The notes beneath the pieces are model-generated. The model searched no databases. It had not been told where the DNA came from and saw only the letters and a list, made by a program, of their open reading frames with translations. This document shows, in pieces, positions 1 to 6,811 of a DNA stretch of 18,436 nt. The DNA is taken from assembly GCA_020027255.1 (NCBI GenBank), contig JAHRAP010000024.1, forward strand, positions 1-18,436, given 5' to 3'. A program made the position numbers and the translations under genes. Every line of letters begins with the position of its first letter. Position 1 is the stretch's first letter. The stretch comes from Nitrosopumilaceae archaeon. GTDB lineage: Archaea > Thermoproteota > Nitrososphaeria > Nitrososphaerales > Nitrosopumilaceae.

Positions 1-123
1 TCTGGATCATCCGCTGTTGAGTCTATTGGATCATCCGCTGTTGAGTCTATTGGATCATCCGCTGTTGAGTCTATTGGATCATCCGCTGTTGAGTCTATTG
101 GATCATTTGATTGCAAGTTATGA
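1..123 (+). CDS. possible C-terminal end of a repeat protein (partial, uncertain strand)
   Basis: The + frame starting at base 1 is open from the left edge and ends with TGA at 121-123. It encodes four and a half GSSAVESI-type octapeptides followed by a short non-repeated tail (GSFDCKL). It would converge with the minus-strand gene ending at 154. The competing reading is a minus-strand protein of DPIDSTAD octapeptides. Its only plausible start is TTG at 114-116, with an AT-rich box (141-150) about 29 nt upstream, and it would run off the left edge. The minus product is more acidic and looks more like a secreted repeat protein. Both are inference; the sequence outside the window is needed to choose. 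Confidence 0.3.
   Translation, partial: SGSSAVESIGSSAVESIGSSAVESIGSSAVESIGSFDCKL
3..106. repeat. 24-bp tandem repeat, four perfect copies plus an 8-bp fragment
   Basis: Perfect 24-bp units lie at 3-26, 27-50, 51-74 and 75-98; a fifth copy matches for 8 bp (99-106) and then diverges. The unit is exactly eight codons, so the array can be coding. Three frames stay open through it. The + frame from base 1 gives GSSAVESI repeats and ends with TGA at 121-123. A second + frame gives SLLDHPLL. One minus frame gives the acidic repeat DPIDSTAD. No spacers separate the copies. The array may extend beyond the left edge. Which frame, if any, is translated cannot be decided here. Confidence 0.93.
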
Positions 124-153
124 TATGTACGTAGTTTACGTATTTTATTTTTG

Positions 154-1278
154 TCATAAAATTTCGCACAGTGGATTAGCTTTTATAATTATTACACTGT
201 TATCTTTTTTTTTTGCAACAACATCATCATAATCATGCTTAGAACATGATATAACTATCACAGTTTTATCATTATGATCTAGATCTACATTTTGTTTTGT
301 GTAAGATTCTACATCAACCACATGATCTCGCAGTCTAGAAATAACATCTTGTAGCATTTCAAGTTTGTCCCCACGTATTTCTGTTCGATCTAATTGCCAC
401 AATAATACGATTTTAGTTCTACTAGATTTAAGATCATTTTTTTTAAGCACAAATTTAATTCTATCTATTAATCTTTTGATATAATTAGATATGCTTTTCA
501 TGCAACCATTTATTAAATACATAAAAACTGGCATGTTATCAAATGATGATTTTAAAGAACATAGATCATATAATTCATACATAATGTTATCTAGATAGAT
601 ATTGCCATATTCAAGATGCGATAAATCCATTTTTAGTTTATCATCTTTTATTAATTTGCATACTTCCAATACACTACATATTTTGGAAAATTTAGATACT
701 ATATATACAGCGTGAGAATGTTCTGCTGATTGTATGCTAACAAAATTTTGTTGGTCTATATTCAAAAGATTTGCGAGTGTTTTATCTTTTTTTTTATTAA
801 ATGATCCTATAAACCGAGGTGTGTGAGTGATGCTTAATGGATAATAAAAATATGAAAGTGATTTACCTATTTCAAACCCAGTAACGTGTTCTAATATAGA
901 TATATTTTCATCATTACCTCCAAAACCAGTAGGAAGGCAACAGACAATAGAACTATTTTGGCTTATAGGTTCCATAGCATCTTTAAATTTAGAACGTATC
1001 TCGTTTTTTGCGTCTGGACCTGTTTTTCTAATAGGTGGCGCGAAAAACACATAATTAGAATTAGAGATGGCAATATCAATAGGAGTCATAGAAAGTAATG
1101 GTTCGTCTTCCCTAAGAGAAGATATGGTGGGGCATATCTTAGCTATTTCTGGTTTTAGGTTTATAGCTAATGATGCAGATTCATCAATTATATATACATT
1201 AACACCTTTGATAGACATCATACAAGCTAGAGAATAACCTTCTGTAGTGATCCCGTAAATAACTACATTAGGCTTCAT
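154..1278 (-). CDS. divergent UDP-sugar dehydrogenase-like Rossmann protein
   Basis: This encodes about 374 residues from the ATG at 1276-1278. The N-terminus is a Rossmann beta-alpha-beta unit: VVIYGITTEGYS, then a second strand ending in an acidic residue (VYIIDE), as in NAD-binding domains of nucleotide-sugar dehydrogenases. The C-terminal third (from about IVLLWQLDRTEIRGDKLEML) resembles the C-terminal UDP-binding domain, where family members have a conserved Lys/Asp-Arg segment followed by a helix. The middle is helical, but I see no GGSCFPKD-like motif with the catalytic cysteine, so dehydrogenase activity is doubtful. An upstream ATG at 1330-1332 would add 18 hydrophobic residues (LLVYLIILF); I prefer the later start because it sits just before the first beta strand. 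A 10-A run (plus strand 205-214) lies in the coding strand near the C-terminus. The product is otherwise unrecognised. Confidence 0.6.
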   Translation of the reverse strand: MKPNVVIYGITTEGYSLACMMSIKGVNVYIIDESASLAINLKPEIAKICPTISSLREDEPLLSMTPIDIAISNSNYVFFAPPIRKTGPDAKNEIRSKFKDAMEPISQNSSIVCCLPTGFGGNDENISILEHVTGFEIGKSLSYFYYPLSITHTPRFIGSFNKKKDKTLANLLNIDQQNFVSIQSAEHSHAVYIVSKFSKICSVLEVCKLIKDDKLKMDLSHLEYGNIYLDNIMYELYDLCSLKSSFDNMPVFMYLINGCMKSISNYIKRLIDRIKFVLKKNDLKSSRTKIVLLWQLDRTEIRGDKLEMLQDVISRLRDHVVDVESYTKQNVDLDHNDKTVIVISCSKHDYDDVVAKKKDNSVIIIKANPLCEIL

Positions 1279-1413
1279 AAATAAAATTATTAAATAGACC
1301 AACAAAAACTTATTGAAAGTAATCAAATTCATGATTTGTGCTCATTACGAAAGCATTCTTATGGCCAAATAGAAAATATCATTAACAGGTAATGTTAATT
1401 TAGTGTGTCCGGC

Positions 1414-1501
1414 AGCCCGGTAGAAGTAAAATGCCGAGTGTAGAGGTCAAGCATAAGGGCCTTTGGAGCCTTCGACCCCAGTTCGAATCTGGGCCGGGCT
1501 A
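1414..1501 (+). tRNA. tRNA-Gln (anticodon UUG), intron in the D arm
   Basis: The acceptor stem is AGCCCGG (1414-1420) paired with CCGGGCT (1494-1500), with A1501 as discriminator. The T arm is perfect: CCCAG, TTCGAAT loop, CTGGG. The anticodon stem AGGGC/GCCTT encloses the loop CTTTGGA, giving anticodon UUG, which reads CAA. Between U8-A9 and the rest of the D arm there are 15 surplus bases. Removing 1424-1438 leaves a 73-nt cloverleaf with D stem GUGU/GCAU, including two G-U pairs. The 3' CCA is not encoded. The gene stands alone between a minus-strand gene and RPA. A TTAATTTA stretch about 15 nt upstream is AT-rich, but no clear promoter is resolved. Confidence 0.9.
1424..1438 (+). other. 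15-nt tRNA intron with bulge-helix-bulge core (position 10/11)
   Basis: The predicted intron lies after tRNA position 10. The archaeal splicing motif can be drawn: C1418-G1419-G1420-U1421 pairs with G1436-C1435-C1434-G1433 (three Watson-Crick pairs and one wobble). It is flanked by 3-nt bulges A1422-G1423-A1424 and A1437-G1438-U1439, each cut after its second base. The helix inside the intron is almost absent (only A1425-U1432), and the outer helix has just C1417-G1440, so this is a relaxed motif. A one-base shift (1423-1437) gives the same mature tRNA but no 4-bp central helix, so 1424-1438 is preferred. Confidence 0.8.
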
Positions 1502-1685
1502 ATTATTGTTACAGCAATATCAATGGGAGATTATTCGCATAATAGATAGCGGAGTAAGATCGGATTGTCATATATCAAGCCAGATAGTAATTTTTGAATA
1601 CGTAAAAGCATCTATAAAAATATGTGCTTTGCTTAAATCAACCAGCTAAAAAATATAATAAATTGATTATCAATATTATGAAATT

Positions 1686-1695
1686 TTTATTAATA
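1686..1695 (+). promoter_or_regulatory. TATA-like box for RPA (leaderless start)
   Basis: TTTATTAATA is centred about 27 nt before the TTG at 1718. This is the spacing expected of an archaeal TATA box when transcription begins at or next to the start codon. No Shine-Dalgarno sequence precedes the TTG, which agrees with a leaderless message. Confidence 0.5.
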
Positions 1696-1717
1696 CATTT
1701 CTATAATAATATATTGA

Positions 1718-3094
1718 TTGTCTGAGTTTGAAGAATTATTAAATAAATTATTAGTTCAAAGACCAGAGCTTCAACATGACATACATAAAATGATTGCAGA
1801 GAAAAAAAAAGTTGTTGGGGCGGGCTACCTTACAGATCAAGGAGCGCTTTTTTTAATAGCTGCAGATTTGGGGGTTAAATTATCAGAACCTCTCAAGATA
1901 GAAATGAATTTAAAAGAATTATACATAGGAGCTAGAGAGATAACATTAGAAGCCAAAGTTATGAGTGTATCTCCAATCAAGCAGTTTTCACGTAAAGATG
2001 GAGATAATCTACTTTTAAGGACGATTATAATATATGATGAGCATTCAACTGTATCTGTTAAGCTTTGGAATGAAAAATCTGATTTGCATGGAATCAAAAA
2101 TTTAAAGCCTGGAGATTCTATTAAAATAACTAGGGCGTATGTAAGATCTGATATAAATGGAGAGCCTGTTGTGAATATAGGTCAGAATACTGAATTAACT
2201 ACAATTGAAAATATTAGTATTATACCTACTATTGATTCTATATCAATTGATGTAAATGATGTAAATGATGCGAAAAAGAATTTAGTGATCACTGGAGTTA
2301 TAAGCGATACTATACAATTAATTAGGTTTACAAATCCAAAGGGCCAACAATCCAAAGCACTTAGATTATCTATAAAAGGAAAATATGGAAAGACCATGAA
2401 GGTGATTTTGTGGGGCAAAGATGAATCTAATCTTCCGAAAATTGTACCTATAGGTACAAAAACTAGATTGATTGGAGTTAAAACTAAAACCAACAAATAT
2501 GGTAATATGGAAATTCATGGTAATGAATACACGGTAATTGAGATGAATGACACAAATCAGTGTGATCCAATGGTATTGAAAATACTCACATTTATAGAAA
2601 ATGGTTTTGATCACATAGCGTTAGGAACAAACTCTAAAAAAGACATTATTAAAATTAAAAATGACGATAACAAAATTGATTATAAAATAGACGAGATAAT
2701 AGAATTCATACCTTCTAAGATATATGGAAACACGATAATCATCGATAAAAATTCGTCTGTTAAATTAATACATGAACATATTATAGAATCACGTACTAAG
2801 ATTGCAGATATAAAATCAGGCAAAGAATATTGTGTAGAAGCCATAGTACTAAAAATATCAGACAAAAGTACAGTACGTACAAAAATAGGTGAAATGGTTG
2901 AGATGTTCAGTATGCTAGTAGAAGATGATAGCGGTAATGTATGGATTAAAGGGTGGAGGGATCAGACAAAACTCATAGAAAGATGTTTAATAGGAGACAT
3001 AATCAGTATCATAAATGTTGATGCAAAGGATAGTATTGACGGAAGGGAAGAGCTTCTTTTAAATAGGTTTTCTGTAATAATAAAGAAAAATTAA
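1718..3094 (+). CDS. replication protein A (RPA), single-stranded DNA-binding, three OB folds
   Basis: The 458-residue protein would coat single-stranded DNA in replication, recombination and repair. A short N-terminal helical segment carries GAGYLTDQGALFLIAADLGV (34-53), which I associate with thaumarchaeal-type RPA. Three OB-like segments follow: about 74-165 (LEAKVMSVSP through VVNIGQNTEL), about 185-276 (NLVITGVISD through MEIHGNEYTV) and about 361-457 (YCVEAIVLKI through the C-terminus). The second contains VILWGKD and the third VWIKGWRD, typical OB beta-strand segments. There is no CxxC zinc finger, unlike many euryarchaeal RPAs. The start is TTG, chosen because it gives MSEFEELL and fits the TATA spacing. 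The stop overlaps the convergent Lhr stop inside a TTAA palindrome (3091-3094). The adjacent helicase and RecA-like ATPase suit a repair neighbourhood. Confidence 0.9.
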   Translation: MSEFEELLNKLLVQRPELQHDIHKMIAEKKKVVGAGYLTDQGALFLIAADLGVKLSEPLKIEMNLKELYIGAREITLEAKVMSVSPIKQFSRKDGDNLLLRTIIIYDEHSTVSVKLWNEKSDLHGIKNLKPGDSIKITRAYVRSDINGEPVVNIGQNTELTTIENISIIPTIDSISIDVNDVNDAKKNLVITGVISDTIQLIRFTNPKGQQSKALRLSIKGKYGKTMKVILWGKDESNLPKIVPIGTKTRLIGVKTKTNKYGNMEIHGNEYTVIEMNDTNQCDPMVLKILTFIENGFDHIALGTNSKKDIIKIKNDDNKIDYKIDEIIEFIPSKIYGNTIIIDKNSSVKLIHEHIIESRTKIADIKSGKEYCVEAIVLKISDKSTVRTKIGEMVEMFSMLVEDDSGNVWIKGWRDQTKLIERCLIGDIISIINVDAKDSIDGREELLLNRFSVIIKKN

Positions 3095-4050
3095 TTCCAG
3101 AATCCTTTATTCATGATATACTGTCTTTCAGCTTGATAAATTTGTTCGTATAGAATATCATGATCAATCATATTTCTGAGTATGCGTGCTGCCGTATCTC
3201 CACCCACTCCATATCCAGATAAAACTAACAATGCAGTTTGGCCGAAGCTTTCAACAAGTGACGAAATTTTCCAGGCCTTTTTGAATCTAATGTTTTCGTC
3301 CACAGACATTTTTTGACCAGCATGTTTCTTTTGTATGATTTTTTGTAATTCATAATCAGAATAAAATGTAGCTGTTATTTGCCTACTTTTACAACGAGGG
3401 CAGAAAATAGAATGCGATATTTCTTTTGTGGATATGACTTGTTGCCACAACCCACATCTAATGCAGATAAGTCTGTGTTTATTCTTGAATAATCTATTTT
3501 TAACTAAATTTAAAACGCCTTTATCAATACATGCTGGAGAAGAATAATATCTCACGGTACCGTTTAATACAGGTTTTGACAGGTTAGAAAAATCGTCTAC
3601 GTCATGCCATTTTATATCTATTTCATTGTTTCGTATTTTACTTAGTAGAAATTCTAAATGCATAATATCAAATTTATCATGAAGCAATTCCCTAATAGAT
3701 TCTTGTACAATTGGAGTGTTGCTGTATTTTTCATAAATAAATCTTGCAGTTTTTTTGTTATAGATTATATTTTTTGCAATAACACCAAATTTTGTGGCCA
3801 CACACCAAGTTTTCCAATTTAGATTATGCGTTCCAACCAATGAAGTTTTAATTATATTATAAATATTATTTTGTTCGTCAAATAATATATTCATTATAAT
3901 TTTTTGAGAAATTATAGATTTAGACGAAATAACTATTCTATATGCATCAGAACTAGAATCTGTCAAAAATCCAGATAATGAAGAGACCATAGATGCGAGA
4001 AACGTTGCAAAAGTAGAATTTGTTTTAGTTCCAAAACATGTGTGTAACAC
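3091..4050 (-). CDS. lhr: Lhr-type helicase, C-terminal fragment
   Basis: This is the downstream part of the interrupted helicase, in the same frame as the segment at 4183-5796. It could restart at the GTG at 4048-4050 (NIIVLHTCFGTK), but the upstream 44 codons also read as Lhr: IPDDKTIVVES matches the family's DLPDDRTVVVE-type strand. So the GTG is probably an internal valine rather than a true start. The fragment carries the Lhr C-terminal domain (VLHTCFGTKTNSTFATFLAS), a four-cysteine zinc ribbon (CIRC...CPRC), and a C-terminal helical region ending ERQYIMNKGFWN. No promoter or ribosome-binding site is visible before the GTG. Whether this half is made separately, made by readthrough, or not made is unknown. 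Confidence 0.8.
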   Translation of the reverse strand: MLHTCFGTKTNSTFATFLASMVSSLSGFLTDSSSDAYRIVISSKSIISQKIIMNILFDEQNNIYNIIKTSLVGTHNLNWKTWCVATKFGVIAKNIIYNKKTARFIYEKYSNTPIVQESIRELLHDKFDIMHLEFLLSKIRNNEIDIKWHDVDDFSNLSKPVLNGTVRYYSSPACIDKGVLNLVKNRLFKNKHRLICIRCGLWQQVISTKEISHSIFCPRCKSRQITATFYSDYELQKIIQKKHAGQKMSVDENIRFKKAWKISSLVESFGQTALLVLSGYGVGGDTAARILRNMIDHDILYEQIYQAERQYIMNKGFWN

Positions 4051-4182
4051 TATAATGTTTTTGGTTGATTCTACTACTATTGTTTTGTCGTCAGGTATAT
4101 CATATAGATTGTTGTTTTTAGATCTAAGTTTAAATATTTCTAAATTAGATTTCGATCTAAGTTTAGCAACATTTTTTGAGAT

Positions 4183-4185
4183 TTA
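4183..4185 (-). other. in-frame TAA interrupting lhr
   Basis: The codon sits between IPIDY and ISKNVAKLRS. Codon-by-codon reading from 4182 down to 4048 gives an uninterrupted 45-codon bridge (4048-4182) in the same frame, including IPDDKTIVVES, which belongs to Lhr. Only this codon separates the halves. TAA is one base from Lys, Gln, Glu, Tyr, Leu and Ser codons, so a single substitution or a base-calling error would explain it. TAA is used as an ordinary stop by neighbouring genes, so a recoded genome is unlikely. Confidence 0.9.
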
Positions 4186-5796
4186 ATAATCGATTGGAAT
4201 GGTTTCGCCTTCCCAATACGGCACAGTCATTCCCTTAGAATTAAATTGTTCGACGTTTATTTTAGAATCATCTTCATCTATATTTATTATACGCCATTGT
4301 GTACCTCGTAACACGAAAATATTTCCATAATCACACGCATTAGCAACAAATCTCTGATCTAGAGTGCCGATTATTTTTTTATTAATTATATCAAATACTT
4401 TGAATTTAATGACATCAAAAATTGTAGAAAGGTTGTCAAAATAATATTTGAATGACCTAAAGTTTTTACGAATGAGTTTGTGGTTGTAATTAATTAGTTT
4501 GTGATAATTTAATAAATTGATTATTTCATGGAAATTATCTTTGGTGATCGTTCTAAATGGATATGCTCTAACAAGAATATCAAACGCATCATACTCTGAT
4601 ATTTCGTCTAATTGTATAGCTAATCCAACAATATTATGTGCTAGTACATCTAATGCATTGACATGTATTCTTTGTTTTTCTAATGATTTGGATTGTATTG
4701 AATTTACTATAGCTTGTGACTCGAATTCATCATCCACGTTATTAATAACAATCAAACCTTTAGCTGTTGAACCAAATCCATGTCTGCTCCTTCCTATTCT
4801 TTGGATTAGTTTTAATACTTGTCTTGGAGATCCGTAATGAATTACTAATTCGACTGATGGTATATCTATTCCTAATTCCATTGACGAAGTACATACTACA
4901 ATATTTGTTTTGTTTTCTCGTAATGCATATTCAGTTTCTTCTCTAATTACATGTGATAAAGAGCCGTGATGTAATTCTATATTAAATTTTGATTGTTCTT
5001 TAAGTACAGAAGTAAGAAGTTCAGCTTCGGCTCTTGTATTTGTGAATAAAAGTACTGGTGTATTTAGGTGTATTTTTGTTAAATGATTAATTATAAAGTG
5101 TGCGGAGTCATTGATGGTACCTTCTACGTATTTAATTTGGATATCATATAATCGCTGTAGTCTATCTATCACAACAAGAAATTTTCTTTTGGCGCCAGTT
5201 AAAAATTTTGCAGATTCTGTGATGTTTTTTATTGTAGCTGATAATCCTATTCTAGTTATATTAGATTGTGAGTTTATGTGTAATCTTTCTAATGCTAATG
5301 AAAGCTGCGCACCACGTTTGCTATTTAATAGTTCGTGCAGCTCGTCAATAACGATCCATTCTAATTCTGATAATGCAGATAACATCTTTTTTTGTATTAA
5401 AAGAGCAGTTAAAGTTTCTGGAGTTGTGATTAAAATATCAGGAGGGTTATTAGAGATGTTTGTTCTAACAGATCTAGGAGTATCTCCATGTCTAATATTT
5501 ATCGACAAATTATACGTATTCGCATATTTAGTTATCCTATTAAATACATCACGATTTAATGATTTTAGAGGTGTGATATATAATATTTTGATTTTGCCAG
5601 TTTTTTTAGATTTAGAGAGATGGTAAAAAATTGGTATTATTGCAGATTCTGTTTTCCCAGAACCAGTAGGCGCGATGATTAATGTATCTTTTTTCTGAAA
5701 TACAGGTATTAATGCTTTTGTTTGTATTTTGGTAAGATTGCGGAATCCCAGCATATGAAAATGTGAAGATATGACTGAATATATAGAATTCATCAT
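4183..5796 (-). CDS. lhr: Lhr-type superfamily 2 DNA helicase, N-terminal part ending at an in-frame TAA
   Basis: The 537-residue product contains both RecA domains of an Lhr-family 3'-5' helicase. Visible motifs are the Q-motif region (LTKIQTKA), Walker A APTGSGKT (42-49), motif Ia TPLKSL, DELH (151-154), LSAT (185-188), LLFTNTRAEAE (motif IV, about 249-259), CTSSMELGIDIP (302-313) and QRIGRSRH (332-339). A winged-helix and beta-barrel region follows (RFVANACDYGNIFVLRG). The reading ends at PYWEGETIPIDY followed by TAA. The same frame then continues, without any shift, into Lhr C-terminal sequence, so the intact protein would be about 901 residues, normal for Lhr-core enzymes. Start: two tandem ATGs (5794-5796 and 5791-5793). 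It lies 36 nt downstream of the RadB-like gene on the same strand, so it is probably co-transcribed. Confidence 0.9.
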   Translation of the reverse strand: MMNSIYSVISSHFHMLGFRNLTKIQTKALIPVFQKKDTLIIAPTGSGKTESAIIPIFYHLSKSKKTGKIKILYITPLKSLNRDVFNRITKYANTYNLSINIRHGDTPRSVRTNISNNPPDILITTPETLTALLIQKKMLSALSELEWIVIDELHELLNSKRGAQLSLALERLHINSQSNITRIGLSATIKNITESAKFLTGAKRKFLVVIDRLQRLYDIQIKYVEGTINDSAHFIINHLTKIHLNTPVLLFTNTRAEAELLTSVLKEQSKFNIELHHGSLSHVIREETEYALRENKTNIVVCTSSMELGIDIPSVELVIHYGSPRQVLKLIQRIGRSRHGFGSTAKGLIVINNVDDEFESQAIVNSIQSKSLEKQRIHVNALDVLAHNIVGLAIQLDEISEYDAFDILVRAYPFRTITKDNFHEIINLLNYHKLINYNHKLIRKNFRSFKYYFDNLSTIFDVIKFKVFDIINKKIIGTLDQRFVANACDYGNIFVLRGTQWRIINIDEDDSKINVEQFNSKGMTVPYWEGETIPIDY

Positions 5797-5832
5797 TCAT
5801 TATTAGGTCAGCATTTGATATAAAATCTATTT

Positions 5833-6471
5833 TTATTTATCTAAGATGCCATTTGGTGTAATTTGGTAAGAAAAAGATTGAGATAGCCATGGAGTAGTCA
5901 ATACGCCGTAATAAGTTTGATGTTTTTTGTGTAGATGTATTTTGACATGTGTAAATATATCAATGATATTTTTCAAATGTTCATGTTCCATTTTGTGTAC
6001 TTGAGAAATACTATTTGTAACGATGATTGGAGTTTTATGTCGTATTGCAGTTAAAGATAAAATATGCATATACTTCATGAATGAAATATTTTTTTCGTTA
6101 AATTTATTTCTGTATTCAAAAGAAAATAAATCTGTAACATTATCTATTACTAATAGCAAGACATTATTCAAAGATATGTTTTTAATACAATGTATTTGTT
6201 CTGCAGTATTAATTATACGATTGATCTTTACTCGATCTAGTAAGCTAATATCAATTTCATTCGTCTTCATAATTTCGGCCATTTTTTCAGGTCTAAATTT
6301 ACCTGTAGTATCATGATAAGTTATTTGTCCGCATTTATTCTTCAATAAATTTACTGAGATTTGCATAGACAGTTGTGTTTTTCCGGTTCCTCGAGCTCCA
6401 AATATATCAATTATCAAGCCTTGATTAATAGAAGCTAAAAATATATCTAGTTTTTTAATTCCAGTGTTCAT
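5833..6471 (-). CDS. RadB-like RecA-superfamily ATPase
   Basis: The 212-residue protein has a RecA fold and lacks the N-terminal DNA-binding domain of RadA, as expected for the short archaeal RadB/KaiC-like paralogues. Walker A is GARGTGKTQ (25-33). Walker B is the hydrophobic strand VLLLVID (104-110). A further strand TPIIVTNSISQV (about 149-160) matches the L2-proximal segment of the fold. RadB proteins are thought to help RadA in homologous recombination. The gene is the first of a minus-strand pair with lhr, 36 nt apart, and is divergent from the Sm-like gene across about 97 bp containing AT-rich TATA-like stretches. The start is the ATG at 6469-6471. The exact subfamily (RadB versus another single-domain KaiC-like protein) is uncertain. 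Confidence 0.75.
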   Translation of the reverse strand: MNTGIKKLDIFLASINQGLIIDIFGARGTGKTQLSMQISVNLLKNKCGQITYHDTTGKFRPEKMAEIMKTNEIDISLLDRVKINRIINTAEQIHCIKNISLNNVLLLVIDNVTDLFSFEYRNKFNEKNISFMKYMHILSLTAIRHKTPIIVTNSISQVHKMEHEHLKNIIDIFTHVKIHLHKKHQTYYGVLTTPWLSQSFSYQITPNGILDK

Positions 6472-6536
6472 TTATACTATTGAAAATATAAAATACCATT
6501 GGATTTATATACACTATGCAAGGAAGGCTTTTATTC

Positions 6537-6544
6537 TTTAAAAA
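6537..6544 (+). promoter_or_regulatory. TATA-like box for the Sm-like gene
   Basis: TTTAAAAA is centred about 28 nt upstream of the TTG at 6569, consistent with a leaderless start. A second AT box, TTTATATA at 6504-6511, is also present farther upstream and could instead drive a short-leader transcript. Confidence 0.4.
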
Positions 6545-6568
6545 CGATGCATGACAAGTGAATGATTA

Positions 6569-6811
6569 TTGTCACAACAAAATTCAAAAAGACCACTAAC
6601 AGCACTTCAAAAGCATACAAAAAAGAAAGTTACGATTAGACTGAAAAGTGAAATAGAATACAAAGGCAAAATGAGTAATGTAGATTCATATATGAATTTG
6701 ATTATGACAGATGCAGAAGAACTTCATGAAGGCAAAGTTGTAGCAAATTATGGAAGGGTGATCGTAAGAGGTAATAATGTACTATTCATTAAATTAGAAA
6801 ATGAACTATAA
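6569..6811 (+). CDS. Sm-like (LSm/Hfq-superfamily) RNA-binding protein
   Basis: This is an 80-residue archaeal Sm protein. The Sm1 motif spans about 20-51, with the conserved pattern KxxxxRLK...YKGKMSNVDSYMNLIMTDAEE; the N-D-x-MN-type RNA-binding loop appears as NVDSYMN. The Sm2 motif is GRVIVRGNNVLFI (62-74). Sm proteins form rings that bind U-rich RNA. The start is TTG, giving MSQQNSKRP; the nearby ATG at 6562 is in another frame. The last 11 bases overlap the start of the S-adenosylmethionine synthetase gene, so the two are very likely co-transcribed and translationally coupled. Confidence 0.92.
   Translation: MSQQNSKRPLTALQKHTKKKVTIRLKSEIEYKGKMSNVDSYMNLIMTDAEELHEGKVVANYGRVIVRGNNVLFIKLENEL

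Noticed and set aside
3..106. CRISPR-like direct repeats
   Set aside because: The 24-bp copies are contiguous with no spacers, so this is a tandem repeat.
128..142. Two TACGTA palindromes 3 bp apart as an operator
   Set aside because: They are short, occur in AT-rich intergenic DNA and have no clear promoter context; chance is likely.
205..214. Ten-A homopolymer (minus strand) as a programmed frameshift linking the 154-1278 gene to the DPIDSTAD repeat
   Set aside because: The repeat frame meets TAA codons between the homopolymer and the repeat, so slippage there could not join them.
1502..1717. Small RNA gene between tRNA-Gln and RPA
   Set aside because: I saw no strong hairpin, paired C/D boxes or T-tract; only the RPA TATA-like box could be supported.
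4183..4185. Reassigned stop codon or pyrrolysine/selenocysteine insertion in lhr
   Set aside because: The codon is TAA, not TAG or TGA, and neighbouring genes end normally on TAA, TGA and TAG. Recoding is not supported.
5111..5626. Plus-strand 171-codon open frame inside lhr
   Set aside because: It is antisense to helicase motifs that are clearly coding on the other strand, and the product matches nothing I recognise.
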